NCBI GenBank assembly: GCA_946807835.1
Contig: OX327695.1
Coordinates: 25,712,501-25,776,500, forward strand
Length of the DNA stretch: 64,000 bases
Direction of reading: 5' to 3'
From: Ailanthus altissimus
Taxonomy: Eukaryota > Streptophyta > Magnoliopsida > Sapindales > Simaroubaceae
In this document: piece by piece, positions 1 through 12,179 of the stretch
Layout: each line of letters begins with the position of its first letter
Position numbering within the stretch: the stretch's first letter is position 1
Program-made: the position numbers and the translations under genes
Notes under the pieces: model-generated
Database searches by the model: none
Seen by the model: the letters and a program-made list of their open reading frames with translations, nothing else
What the model was told of the DNA's origin: nothing

Positions 1-297
1 ACGTGGTTCGGCTTTTAGTCTACGTCCACGGGCGAAGACAGAAGAATCTCTTACTATTAGAAATGGAGAATACAAGTATTGTAGTGTTTTAGCCTTACAA
101 CCCAAAACCCCAATACACCAAATTCTCTCAAATCACTCAAAAACTCTCTCAAAGCTTTAGAAACTCTCTCTAAATTGCAATGGAAAATACATTGCTAAAC
201 TCTCACTTTTATAGGGAGAATTGAGCAAGTGGACAGCCATTTCTTGGCTGTCCACCATTGCAAATCTGCAGCTGGCACACGGTGCCAGCTGCTGACA
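1..297 (-). repeat. Copia-1 3' LTR (partial)
   Basis: Base 1 aligns with base 4524 of the other LTR, so about 89 bases are missing beyond the window edge. The inner end is the conserved TGTCAGC terminus (minus strand) at 291-297. It carries the TATA-type motif and hairpin seen in the other LTR but lacks the 40-odd-base inverted insertion found there. Confidence 0.92.
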
Positions 298-310
298 ATT
301 CTCCCACTTG
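298..310 (-). promoter_or_regulatory. Copia-1 polypurine tract
   Basis: The minus strand reads CAAGTGGGAGAAT directly before the LTR terminus TGTCAGC. This is the expected place and purine-rich composition of the plus-strand DNA priming site. Confidence 0.8.
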
Positions 311-375
311 GAGATTTGATTGAAAATCAATCAAGTCTCCACACCATTCTTTCTTCTTCGCCAAAGCCATGTTGC

Positions 376-3300
376 CTATGTGTCTGCTAAGCCATGCAAG
401 GATCTGCACCATACAAATTTGTTGGTATTGGTGGGCTTGGTCAATACATCTGCTAGGTTATCATCTGTATGAATTTTTTTCATATCCACACTTCCATCTT
501 CTACCACTTCACGAACAAAGTGATATTGAACACCTATGTGCTTCGTTCTTGAATGAAAAGCTGGATTCCTTGCAATGTGCAAGGCACTCTGACTGTCACA
601 AAACAATTCAACTTTCTCTTGCTTGTGCCCGAGCTCCTTCAGTAATCTTTGTATCCAAATTGCTTCCTTGCAAGCTTGTGTAGCTGCCATGTATTCTGCT
701 TCTGTAGTAGATAATACCACAACAGTTTGCAGTTTCGAAACCCAGCTTACAGCTCCTTCTGCAAGTTTAAACACATAGCCAGTAGTGGATTTTCTTTTAT
801 CAAGATCTCTTGCAAAATCTGAATCCACATAGCCCTTAACAATAAAAGCTGATCCTCCGTAACATAAAGCAACATCTGAGGTACCCTTAATGTATCTAAG
901 GATCCTCCTGACACAACCCCAATGCTCTCTACCAGGATTCGCCATGTATCTACTAACTGCTCCCACTGCTTGTGCAATGTCTGGTCTGGTACAAATCATA
1001 GCGAACATTAAACTTCCCACCGCTGATGCATACGGTACTCGAGACATCTCATTCCTCTCTGCTTCTTTGCTAGGACACATCTTAGAGGATAACTTGAAAT
1101 TAACAGGGAGTGGGGTACTAATTGGCTTACAATCTTGCATGTTGAAGCGCCACAAGATTTTCTTTAAGTAGTTCTTCTGAGAAAGTCAAATCTTCCTGTT
1201 ATTTCTATCTCGGTGAATTTGCATCCCTAGAATCTTGTTTGCTGGTCCCAAGTCCTTCATATCAAATTCCCTAGCCAACTGTGCCTTTAATTCTTGGACT
1301 CGATCTTTGTTGGGGCCTGCCACCAACATGTCATCCACGTACAACAGTAAAATAATGAAATCATTATCATCTTTAAACCTTTTGTAGTATGTACAATGGT
1401 CTGAACTAAGTCTGTTGTATCTAAGGTTGATGATATAGGAATCAAATCTCTTGTACCAACACCTCGGCGCCTGTTTGAGACCGTACAGAGATTTGTTCAA
1501 CCTGCAAACCAAGTTCTCTTTTCCTTCTTCTTTAAAACCTTCTGGTTGGAGCATATAAATTTCTTCTTCAAGTTCTCCATGAAGAAAAGCTGTCTTCACA
1601 TCTAGCTGTTCTAGATGTAAGTCAAATGTAGCACACATTGCCAAGACTATTCTGACTGTCGTGAGTCGAACCACAGGGGAAAATATCTCATTAAAGTCAA
1701 TACCTTCTTTCTGAGCATAACCTTTCACCACCAATCTCGCACGATACCGCTCTACTTGGTCATTGCCATCCCGTTTGATCTTGTAGACCCATTTGTTTCC
1801 AATGGCTTTTCTTCCACGTGGCAGTGCAACCAGCTCCCATGTTTTGTTCTTATGCAAAGCTTCAATCTCTTCTTGCATTGCTGTCATCCATAGAGAAACA
1901 TCTTGACTTTTAGAAGCCTCCTGGAAAGTTGTTGGCTCTCCATCCTCTATTAGAAGGCAGTATGCAACATGAGCCTCCATGACATACTCCGAGTGCCACG
2001 CTGGTGGTCGTCTCTCACGAGTTGATCGACGATCATCTGTAGCCTCAGACTCTGCTGGTTCTTGTTCTTCGTGCCCTGGTGCTGCTTCAGGAGAATCTGA
2101 ATCTTCTTGTACTTGATTATTTTCCATTTGTACCATTGTAGTCTCTGGATTTTCCTTCATTGTGCTATCATCTTTATCATTCCTTTGCAGTTTATCTTCT
2201 GCAAATATCACATCTCTGCTGATGACGACCTTGTGGGTAGTGGGATCCCACAGGCGATACCCCTTGACTCCATCAGCATATCCCAAGAAAAGGCATTTTC
2301 TGGATTTTGGATCCAGCTTCGTTGTTTCTTGGGGATTATACATCACGTACACAGGACTTCCAAATGTATGAAGGTGAGAATAATCAATTGGTTTTCCAGT
2401 CCACATCTCCATCGGTGTCTTCAACTCGATTGCTGTTGATGGTGACCGATTTACCACATAACAGGCGGTTTTGACTGCTTCTGCCCAAAATGTCTTGGCT
2501 AAACCTGCAGTTCTCAACATAGCTCTTGTTCTCTCCAACAAGGTTCTGTTCATCCGCTCTGCTACTCCATTCTGCTGAGGCGTGTAAGCTGTGCTGAATT
2601 ACCGCTTGATGCCTTCTTGTTGACAGAATGCAATAAAATCCTCACTAGTATATTCTCCTCCATTATCTGTCATTAAACACTTGATCTTCTTTTCTGATTC
2701 AAGTTCTACACGCGCTCTGAATATTTTGAAAGCTTCAAACACATATGACTTCTTCTTGATTGGATACACCCAACATCTCCTGGAGTAATCATCTATGAAT
2801 GACACAAAATATCTCGCTCCTCCTAAGGACATCACCGGTGCTTGCCAAACATCAGAGTGGATCAATTCTAGAATTTCTTTACTTCTAGAACTGGATGTGC
2901 TGAACTTTAATCTGTGCTGCTTACTTGTGACACAGTGCTCACAGAAAGGTAAATGAACCGATTTGAGCCCAGGAAGTAAATTTTGATCAGAGAGAATCTT
3001 CAAACCTCGTTCTGACATATGGCCCAGTTTGCGATGCCACATTATCGTTGACTCTTCTGCTGAACTAGTTGATGCAACAGATGCATCTCCTTCCTGCAGT
3101 GTTTCTCCATTAAGCATGTACAGATTTGCAGCAACCTTTTCTGCTTTCATTACTACAAGTGCGCCTTTGAGAATTTTCATTATCCCATTTTCAATTTGGG
3201 TCTTACACCCAGTGTTATCTAATTGTCCCAATGACAAAAGATTCTTCTTGAGGCCTTTCACATGTCGCACCTCCTGGATAATACTAACAGTACCATCGTA

Positions 3301-4305
3301 CATCTTCATCTTGATGGATCCTATTCCAGCGATTTCCAAAGCATGATCGTTCCCCATATATACAGATCCTCCAGAGGTAGGTTCATATTGATAGAACCAT
3401 TCTCTCTTAGAGGTCATATGCCATGTAGCTCCTGAATCCATGAGCCATACATCAGAGAACCGTTTTCTGCTTTCAACAACTGTTGTTGCCTCGCTGTATA
3501 AAATTTCACCATCATCTGAGGTGCTTGCAATATTCCCTTGCGGTTTGTCCTCTGCACTTTTCTTCAATCCCCAACAATCCTTCTTCAGATGGCCTTTCTT
3601 GTCACAATGGTAGCACTTGACGTTCTTCTTACTTCTGGATTTTGGTCTACCATGATTTTGACTCCCACTGGGGCCACGTTCTGTTGATCTACCTCTCATC
3701 ATTGTCAAAGCTTCTGCTTGCTGCGAACATTCCTGTTTGTCTTCTTTATTTTTCCGTCTTCGTTCTTCTCCCAGTACAGCAGCTGTAACATCATCGAAGA
3801 CTAAGAAGTCCGATAGGATATTATTCGTCAAGTTGATGATGAGTTGATCATACGAATCTGGTAGGCTTTGAAGTAGAATCTCTGCACGTTCACCTGCCTC
3901 TATTTTATGCCCCAAGGAAGTGAGTTGGGAAAATAGAGTATTTAATGTGTTGATGTGCTCCGTCACTGAAGTGGATTCTATCATTCGAAAAGTGTACAAT
4001 CTCCTTTTTAAGAAGATCTTGTTGTGCAGAGATTTAGCCTCATACAATTTAATGAGAGTATCCCAGATCTCTTTTGCTGTCTTCTTTTCCGCTACACTAG
4101 ATAGCACGTTATCAGCAAGTGCTAGATGCAGATCAGCAACTGCATTACCGTCAATCTCATTCCACTTGATATCATCAGTGATACCAGCGGGCCTTTCATC
4201 AATCGCTTCTAAGCACTTATTTTTTCTTAAAATCGCCTTTATTTTCATTTTTCACAATGTAAAATTACCTCCATTGAACTTCTCAACTTCGTATTTTGCC
4301 GCCAT
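376..4305 (-). pseudogene. Copia-1 gag-pol polyprotein, three nonsense codons
   Basis: One reading frame runs from an ATG at 4305-4303 to a stop at 376 (1309 positions), the usual size of a copia polyprotein. In order: UBN2-type gag; zinc knuckle CX2CX4HX4C (residues about 231-244); protease active site DSGA (290); GAG-pre-integrase/integrase HHCC (424-458); integrase D485 and D547; reverse transcriptase with YVDDM (bases 1327-1341); RNase H with STTEAEYMA and CDSQSALH. There are no frameshifts, but in-frame stops lie at 4254-4252 (codon 18), 2601-2599 (codon 569, between the second catalytic Asp and the Glu of integrase) and 1188-1186 (codon 1040). Each is consistent with a single C-to-T type change, as expected of methylated, silenced DNA. 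The protein would not be made whole, although the element may be mobilised in trans. Confidence 0.92.
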
Positions 4306-4420
4306 TGCTTTTCACCACGAACTACTTCTGTTAGGATCGGCTCCCACTGTTTCACGTGAATAGTAACCGTATGTATGAACAGTAACTGTATACGTGAATA
4401 GTGACCTCATTCAACCAGAA

Positions 4421-4432
4421 GCTCTGGTACCA
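4421..4432 (-). other. Copia-1 primer-binding site (tRNA-iMet)
   Basis: The minus strand reads TGGTACCAGAGC two bases after the 5' LTR. This differs by one base from the widespread plant copia site TGGTATCAGAGC, complementary to the 3' end of initiator Met tRNA. Confidence 0.88.
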
Positions 4433-4434
4433 CT

Positions 4435-4859
4435 TGTTAGGAAATTGAGGGGTGATGCAGGGTCGCAGCTAAAGCGAAATTGAGAAAAATAATGAAAATA
4501 AAAAATAAGACAAAGACAAGATTACGTGGTTCGGCTTTTAGTCTACGTCCACGGGCGAAGACAGAAGAATCTCTTACTATTAGAAATGGAGAATACAAGT
4601 ATTGTAGTGTTTTAGCCTTACAACCCAAAACCCCAATACACCCAATTCTCTCAAATCACTCAAAAACTCTCTCAAAGCTTTAGAAACTCTCTCTAAATTG
4701 CAATGGAAAATACATTGCTAAACTCTCCCTTTTATAGGGAGAATTGAGCAAGTGGACAGCCATTTCTTGGCTGTCCACCATTGCAAATTTGCTGGCACCG
4801 TGTGCCAGCAAATTTGCAAATGCAAATCTGTAGCTGGCACACGGTGCCAGCTGCTGACA
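4435..4859 (-). repeat. Copia-1 5' LTR, complete
   Basis: The 425-bp LTR runs from TGTCAGC to CCTAACA on the minus strand, with TG/CA ends. A TATA-type box (minus-strand TATAAAA) lies at 4730-4736 inside a short inverted repeat around a CTATAAAAGGG-like core. Near its outer end it carries two mutually inverted 19-bp copies of the GCTGGCAC...GCCAGC element, whereas the 3' LTR has one. Confidence 0.93.
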
Positions 4860-4999
4860 GGCAAGCCCTTAGATGGTCGTGTGAGCAACGGCGACGGGAA
4901 ATCCTCGCTGCTGTGAGTATGATGGAGCGAGATCTTACTGTAAATCCGACAATAATTCCTTTTAATCTCCGCTTTACTCTTGCTTGAAAAGCTCTCCAT
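4860..4999 (-). other. Possible truncated first coding exon cut by Copia-1
   Basis: Directly outside the Copia-1 LTR is a short, more GC-rich minus-strand frame of 46 codons starting at ATG 4999-4997 (begins MESFSSKSK). It is preceded on the minus strand by a good splice-acceptor-like stretch, GGGTTTGCAG, two bases before the ATG. The protein piece is basic and serine-rich; I do not recognise it. The frame runs into the LTR, so if it was a gene the insertion at CTTGC destroyed or separated it. It could equally be chance, since 46 codons is short. Confidence 0.25.
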
Positions 5000-5690
5000 C
5001 TCTGCAAACCCAAACACAAGCCTAACTTCAATTCACCTTTTCTCAACTTCCCAAAACAAGTACGACACCGATAACAATTCCTCTCAATTCAAAAAAAAAA
5101 AAAAAAACTCTTTCGTCTCTCTTCATGATCTTAATGCAGATTCAAGCCATTATCTTGTCCTGCTTGCTGTTTCCAACTAGAAAATGATAAAAATTCACCA
5201 TTAAAAATAGGAAAATTGATAATTAATCAAGTTTAGTTTTTCAATGAAATAATTAATAAAGTACACTCACGACTTAATGCAAAAACCTTAAGAGCTAAAC
5301 ACCGTTGATACAAACATGCTGCAAAATTCGATTACATAAAACCAAATTAACAAGAAGCTCAAGTAGTCAATCTCACTAATATTAGAACACTACACTGAAT
5401 GAAAACATCAACAAAGTGCCAACTGCAACAGCTACAATACTTGGTTTTTTTAGCATATTTTGTGTGAAAAGTGCCCGAGTTCCACATTGGACTAAGAGAA
5501 TTGCACACAAGAGAAACAAAACATTTGAGTAAAAAGAGGGCATCACTGATAATACATTTTGGAATCTAATGCTATTTTTGAAGACAAACTAAACAGCAAA
5601 TTACTGTTTATTGTAAGCAAAATCACCGAATGGGTGAATATAATATAAGATAGAATAATTTTAAAAATGCACCCGATCCATACCAAGCTG
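5000..5690. other. Intergenic, no gene seen
   Basis: AT-rich sequence with a long A tract at about 5091-5107. A stretch near 5461-5500 (TGTGTGAAAAGTGCCCGAG...) has the flavour of a copia LTR start, but I could not find a partner. No supported coding region. Confidence 0.5.
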
Positions 5691-5897
5691 CTTTCTGCCA
5701 TGGGTTTCTTTTCGATTCAGTGTTTTGTGATTTTGGTCCTGAGTTTACTCTTTTCTCCATTTTATAATTTTTATAATTTGTAATTCTGTCTTTTCATATG
5801 TAGTATTATTTTTCTATTTTATAATAAGTTAAAGTTTATATAAAAATTCTCATTGTACATTTTTTATAGATTGAAATATACTCCTCTTTATATTTCA
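5691..5897 (+). repeat. Copia-2 5' LTR (5' end lost)
   Basis: It aligns with the downstream copy at 10268-10488 from the shared TTCTGCCAT onward, including TATA-type TATATAAAAA at 5837-5846 and the final CCTCTTTATATT. The first 80 or so bases of the LTR are missing or replaced. Confidence 0.8.
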
Positions 5898-5899
5898 CA

Positions 5900-5910
5900 T
5901 GATATTAAAG
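5900..5910 (+). other. Copia-2 degenerate primer-binding site
   Basis: TGATATTAAAG stands where TGGTATCAGAG is expected. All three differences are G-to-A or C-to-T changes, the signature of decay in methylated DNA. Confidence 0.6.
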
Positions 5911-6591
5911 TTTTAATTTTTTCACTATTATTTTACTTAGTTGGGGATTTATCAATTTTATTTTTGAAAACTTGTTGGAAGTCCATCGGAGTTTTACCGA
6001 AAAGCTGTTGAAAATTTCCAGAAGATTACGGTGTTAGACACCGCTCACCCCAAGATACTTAGACACCGCAGACCGTTCCAACACCGCTAAAAACGCACCG
6101 ATCGGAGATCGAAACAATGCACATGTGCCACCTGAAGGTCTTTGCCATCGATCACTGCCACTTTAGATCCCGACTGTTATATGGTGCCGTGACTGACACT
6201 GCATTTTCCAGGAGAATTCTCAATCTCTGAATATTCAAGCACCGCCAAATTTACGTCGATCGAAGATCGAAAATCACCGGATGTGCTACCTGAAGCTTAC
6301 TGTTTGCAATAAGGGTCTGCAAACTTTTCAATATTTGGAAGTCAGATCGTAATACTCTATACTTTTGGGGTAATTCTATGATTTTTAAAAGTTTTAGGAT
6401 TATTTTGTAATTATCATATTGTTTAGGAGTTATTTTGTAATTTTTAAAAAGAATAGGGGTTATTTTATAATTATTAAAAATATTGGGGTTACATTACAAT
6501 TATTAAAATTATTAGGATAAAATTATAATGATGAAAAGTTTAGGGACCAAATTATAATTAATAAAATTTGAAGAGGAAAATTTATTTTTCA
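5911..6591 (+). repeat. Copia-2 leader with internal repeats
   Basis: Untranslated leader. A roughly 60-base segment (CACCGATCGGAGATCGAAA... near 6095-6155) is repeated in diverged form near 6242-6300, both including ATGTGC(C)ACCTGAAG. Then 6360-6580 holds several diverged tandem copies of a 35-40-base unit built around GGGTTATTTTATAATTATTA. Confidence 0.6.
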
Positions 6592-9500
6592 ATGGATAAA
6601 TATGATGGTTCTCAGCCTATTCACATTATCCTTGACGGACATAATTATGTCTTATGAGCACAAGTTATGTATAGCTTTTTTAAAGGTATGAGACTTTGGC
6701 GTTATATCACTAGTGATGTTACTTTACCCAAGCAGCGGGATAACAAGAGTTCAGAGGCTTTTATTGACAAACTAGATGATTGGGATAGTAAAAATTATTA
6801 GATTATTATATGGTTTCGTAATACATCCACCCCATCCATTAGTTTTCATTATGGTTGATTTGATACTGCCAAATCACTTTGGGATTTTCTTGAATATCGT
6901 TACACCGCCATATATCTCTCTCATTAATGTCAACTACTGTAAAATTTACATCACCTTCGACAAGAATCAGGATAATATATCATCGACTTTCATTCTCAGA
7001 TGCAGTTTATTTAGGACCAACCAGCTTTTTTAGAACCAATTTGGAAGAATAATGATGATGCTCAAGCCTTCATTGTCTACCAAAATCATCAACGTCTGGT
7101 TTAGTTTCTCACGGTTTTGCAAGATAAATTTAAGTCTGTTCGTACTTCTCTACTTCATCGATGACCTTTACCTATTTTGGATCAGGCTATTGCTGATCTT
7201 ACTTCTAAAGAAACAAGGTTTGTTACTCTTCAGTAAGTTCGTATAGATACAGTACTTGCCACCTCCGCAACACAAATCTAGCCGCTACACTACATAAGAC
7301 ATGTCATTATTGCCACTTATCTGGACATGTAGTTCTTACTTGTCCAACACTAAAATGCAAAAAATGTCAAAAAATTGTTCCTAGTCATTTTAAAAAAGAT
7401 TGTCCAAAAAATAAACAATCTCAAGATGCTACTTTTACAAGGTTTTAATTATTCTCTACTATTATTGCTGCCCAAGATACTACCAACTCCTTTTCCAACT
7501 TAACCATTGATCTTGAATCTTTACTTCGCCAATATCTATAAAACTCTGGTAATCCTTCCATTACTGCTTCTTCTGTTCTTTCAAGTAACTCTTGGTAATT
7601 TGATTCTACATGTTGCAATCATATAACTTCTGATTCCATTCATTTCTCCTCTAAATTTCTTGCTTCCTATTTACTTTCTATTCAAACTGCTAATGGATCT
7701 TTCATTATTGTTAGTCACGTTGGTCGAATGTCTTGCTTCAGTATTTTCTTATCTAATACTTTTCTTATACCTAAAATCACATTAAATCTTTTATCTATCG
7801 GTCAAATTTATGAACTTGGTTTTAACGTTTTATTTACTGTCTCTAGGTATTGTATGCAGGATTCGAAGACAGGTTGGACACTTGGGACAGGTTGTAAAGT
7901 GTGTCCTTTATATGAGCTCATTTCTTTAAATTTTCCATCTTCATTCCCTTCGTCCACTGCATTTACTTCCCCAGCATCATCACTACATCTCTAGCATTCT
8001 TATTTGGGTCATGCCTCACTAAGTCATATTCGTTCTCTAGTATCTAGTGGATGTTTAGGAATTATTTTTTATAATAAAGATGATTGTTTGATTTGTCCTT
8101 CAGCAAAACAATCAGTTTTACCTTTTAAAAATAGTACTACTGTTTCTCATGCTCCTTTTGATCTTATACTCTGATATTTAGGGTTCATCTCCCAATGCTA
8201 CTATAGGTGGATCTCGATACTTTGTTTTTATGACTATTCTTGATATACATAGTTGTTTCTTATAAAACAGAGATCAAAACTACTAAAATTTATTATGATT
8301 TTACTCAAATGATTAAAACACAATTTTCTTGTTCCATTAAAATCTTTTGCATAGATAATGTTATGGAATATAGAGATTTTGATTTCTAAATTTTTTACAG
8401 GACCATGGTACTGTTTGTCAAAGATCTTGTCCCAGTACATCTCAGAAGAATGGGAGAGCCGAACAAAAACACACACATATTATTGATATAGTTTGTGTTT
8501 TTCTCATCTCTACTTGTCATAAATAATTTTGGGGTTAAGCTGCTTTAAATATTGTCTATACAATCAATCGTGTCCCTTTCTCTATTATTGAGAATAAGTC
8601 ACCGTATGAGCGTCTATATAGACTCCCTCCTAATTATAGTCTCCTCAAAATTTTTTGTTTTGTTTGTTTTGTTCTACTTAAAAAAATGAACAACCAAACT
8701 TCCTATTAAACTTTGTGATTGTCACTATGTTTTTACTACGCTTTCGTTACATGAACTCCACTCTTATTCCAAAGCTAGTGCTAACCTTATTTGGTAGCAA
8801 GTAATGATAGAAGAATTGCAAGCTCTTGAAAAATCGCATACTTTAGATTTTGCTCCTCTTCAACTTGATAAAATTGTCATTGGTTGTAAATAGGTGTACA
8901 AGATTAAGACTAAGTTTAATGGGTCCATTAAGCGATATAAAGCTCATCTTGTTGCAAAAGGCTTTACTCAGGAATATGAAATTGATTATGAAGAAACCTT
9001 TTCCCCTGTTACTCGCCTTACTTCTGTTCGGAGTTTGTTAGCTGTTGCTGCAATTCATGGTTTGACATTATTTTAGATAGATGTGAAAAATTCCTTTCTT
9101 AATGGTGATCTTTCTGAAAAAATCTATATGAAGCCTCCTCCTGGTTATCCACATCTGCCAGGCACGATTTACAAACTTCGTCAAACTTTATATGGCCTTA
9201 AACAAGTTCATCGTGCCTGGTTTGCAAAATTCAGTACCCCTATTTTTCAATCTAACCCCTATGACTCAGCCCTTTTCATTCATAGAACAGATCGTAGTTG
9301 TGTTCTACTACTTCTTTATATTGATGATATGATTATCATGGGTGATGATCTTATTGGTATTTCTACTCTCAATGACTTTCTTCAGCAACATTTTAAAATG
9401 AAAGATCTTGACACCCTTAGTTATTTCTTTGGCCTTGAAGTACTATCCGACTCTACTGGGTATTATTTCTCACAGGCTAAATATGCATCATATCTACTTA

Positions 9501-10238
9501 CTAAAGCTGGCTTAATAGATAGTAAGACCGCCTCTACTCCTTTAAAGCCTAATGCCAAACTCCGATCCTCTAATGGTACTATCCTCAATGATGCCACTCT
9601 CTATCATTAGTTGGTTGATAGTTTTGTCAATCTCATTGTTACTCGCTCGAGCATTGCTCATGCTGTTCATGTTATCAGTTAGTTTATAGCCGCTCTCCGT
9701 ACTTCTCATTATGTAACAGTTCTTTATATTCAACTTTATCTCAAAGGAACACTTTTTCACAATTTCAATTTTTTGTCTCATTCTCCTTTCGTATTACGAG
9801 CTTATACTGATGCAGATTAGGCAGGTGATCTTAGAGATCAATGATCAACTATTGAATTTTGTCTTTTCTTAGGTGATTATCTTCTTTCATGGAAAAGTAA
9901 GAAACATACAATTCCTGCTCACTCTAGTACTGAAATTGAGTACCGTGCTCTTACTGATACTACCCAAGAGATTGTTTGACTCCATTAGCTTCTTGAAGAT
10001 ATGAGTATTTCTCACACTAGAGTTACACATCTTATTTGTGACAATCAAAGTGCTATTCAAATTACTTACAATGATGTTTTCCATGAATTGACTAAGTACA
10101 TTGAAATAGATTGTCACTTTGTTCCACTCCATCTCTTCCGGAGATCAATCTGCTGATATTTTCATCAAATCTCCACTTCCTGGTCATTTTCTAACTCTAG
10201 TCTCTAAACTCAAGCTTGTTTCTACTCCATCATCTTGA
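6592..10238 (+). pseudogene. Copia-2 gag-pol remnant
   Basis: Translation from ATG 6592 gives a recognisable copia polyprotein broken by many stops. Visible pieces: gag; a zinc knuckle CHYCHLSGHVVLTC at about 7308-7350; a protease-to-integrase region with LLSIGQIYELGF (about 7780-7830); RT from about 8870 with [23 protein letters not shown] and the catalytic YIDDM (about 9318-9332); RNase H with SSTEIEYRAL (about 9925) and CDNQSAIQI (about 10040). The longest open stretches are 8894-9076 and 9083-9610, in the same frame and separated by one TAG. Nothing here could encode a working enzyme. Confidence 0.9.
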
Positions 10239-10243
10239 GTTTT

Positions 10244-10261
10244 AGAGAGGGGGGTGGGGGG
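10244..10261 (+). promoter_or_regulatory. Copia-2 polypurine tract
   Basis: An almost pure G/A run (AGAGAGGGGGGTGGGGGG) lies six bases before the 3' LTR start TGTTATGG, as expected for a plus-strand primer. Confidence 0.82.
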
Positions 10262-10267
10262 TATTAA

Positions 10268-10488
10268 TGTTATGGTCTTCACTGATATTAGTCTTGATTA
10301 AGCAATTGAGTTCAATGACTTCTGCCATAATCATTAACCGTCTATCTCTTTTTGGTTCAATGTTTTATGATTATTTCTTTTCATATATAGTATTATTTTA
10401 CTATTTTGTAATAGGCTAAAGTCTATATAAAGGCTCTTATTATACAATTTTTATCACAGTGAAATATATTCCTCTTTATATTCTTGCA
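10268..10488 (+). repeat. Copia-2 3' LTR
   Basis: 221 bp, TGTTATGG to CTTGCA, with a TATA box TATATAA at 10424-10430. It matches the 5' LTR remnant at 5691-5897. A clear target duplication was not found, partly because the other end is damaged. Confidence 0.82.
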
Positions 10489-12179
10489 GAGATAAAAAAA
10501 AAATTCTTCCATAAGAGCTTTTTTAGAACACACAAGTACTAGTTAAAGAATCATTAGGTAAGTGTATGGGCACTTAATTCCCTTTATGATTCTAAGTATA
10601 TGCCTCCTTTTAAACCATTCCACTTTTATGAAAAAGTAAAAATTAGGTCACAACTTATTTAAATCAAAAGAAGCAAATAATTATAATTGTGTTTTCTCTT
10701 TTTAATCACCACACTCATATGTAAAAATTAAGTGGTGATTTATTTAAATAAAAAGAGCCAAAACACTTATGATTATGCTTTGCATAGTCATCATTTTAAG
10801 TAAAAAATAAAATGATAATTTGAGCTAGTAAAGGGACTAAAGGCTCATAGGATTTATAGCTCAAAATTAGTGACCTAAATTCTAACTATCTCATGACCCA
10901 TTAGATTTTCTAAGTTAATCTGGGTTATTTTATTAAAAGCCCAATGTTGCACTCTAGTTGACCCATGTAATAAATAAATCTAATTTTTAATTAAAATTAA
11001 TATTAATCCTTTGACCAATAATACCTACTCAATTAACCTTCTACATAATCAAAGTTAGGCCATTATAAAATGTCATGTCTCTTTAATGAATTATTTACCT
11101 CTAAGTCATTGAATGCTCTAATAATTATTTTTAATATGTCTGTATTTATATATATAATTTTACAAATGCATATTATTATTTAATAACTAATTTATTGAAT
11201 AAACTACGGTCATAGATTTAAATGATCAAATACTGCAAACAGCTTAGGTAATATCATTTAATATAGATTATACTTTGTAAGTATATGTTCCTACGATCCA
11301 TAAAATTGCATCTCCAAGTCATCGAGATTTTGATCGTCCAATTAGGTCTCACTCTGTGATAACTCAAAAGAGTACAATACATAAATGTAAGTGACCTACT
11401 CAGGATTAAGGTTAATCAAGTTTATTAAAGCTTTATAAATTAAGATTAATGACATTTAGTTAACTAGATCAAAATTTACATTAGTCCAGTTCAATGTATC
11501 ATACACTATTTTTTCTACTTGAAGTCTTTACTTCAATAATCAAGATAAAATTTTCACTATATGAAGTAGAAAAACTATAGTCTTACATAATGAAATGCCA
11601 ATTTCATTAATGACTTTGAACAATATTTAATTTATAAAGAACTTGTGATCTATACCTTCTGCATTAGCATCATATGCCTAATACATTGATCACATATTTT
11701 ATAAATATAGGATCTTCAATGTATGCTCAATTATGTATATATAAAATTTATTGATTAAATAAAATGTTCATATACATGCTTTTAAGGCACCATAAAGATA
11801 TTACATATCTAACATGTTTATGATGAGAAAAAGAAGGAACAAAGAGACGAATTTGGAATTTTGTTGGTGAAGTAGAAGAATAATTTTTTAAGAGTATATA
11901 ATAATTTTTTCAACACCTAACATCTTGTAATTTGAAAAACAAAAACTAAAAGTAGATGGGTAGTTGGACAAAGGCCTGTTTGGACATGGATTCATCTGTG
12001 TATGGACTCAAGATAAGCCTTGTTTAGAAACAAGATATTCGGTGTTTGGTCAACTACAGATTTGGAACGGCAATACTCTTGTTTTCTCTATTAACTCTCA
12101 CAGAATATTTTCTAATGGTTAGACATTGCTACACATTTCAAAAATTAGTATGTAGTAGTGAAATTAAGCCTTACCTTAA
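10489..12179. other. Intergenic, no gene seen
   Basis: AT-rich, low-complexity sequence without a supported reading frame, RNA gene or repeat boundary. Confidence 0.5.

Larger units (their letters stand above)
1..4859 (-). mobile_element. Copia-1: nearly complete Ty1/copia retrotransposon
   Basis: The element reads on the minus strand in the order 5' LTR (4435-4859), primer site (4421-4432), gag-pol (4305-376), polypurine tract (298-310), 3' LTR (1-297, cut by the window edge). Domain order is gag, protease, integrase, reverse transcriptase, RNase H, which defines Ty1/copia. Where both LTRs are visible they differ by only about three substitutions and one 40-odd-base indel, so the insertion is fairly recent. 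The base group GCAAG just outside the 5' LTR would be one half of the target duplication; the other half lies left of the window. Protein motifs resemble the Tnt1/Tork type (inference from motif wording only). Confidence 0.93.
5691..10488 (+). mobile_element. Copia-2: decayed Ty1/copia retrotransposon
   Basis: Plus-strand order is 5' LTR remnant (about 5691-5897), degenerate iMet primer site (5900-5910), 0.7-kb leader, gag-pol (6592-10238), polypurine tract (10244-10261), 3' LTR (10268-10488). Gag, zinc knuckle, protease, integrase, RT and RNase H can all be followed in order, but dozens of stops and several frameshifts interrupt them. It is clearly older than Copia-1. Confidence 0.9.

Noticed and set aside
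5461..5500. LTR-like start TGTGTGAAAAGTGCCCGAG
   Set aside because: No matching second copy, primer site or TSD in the window.
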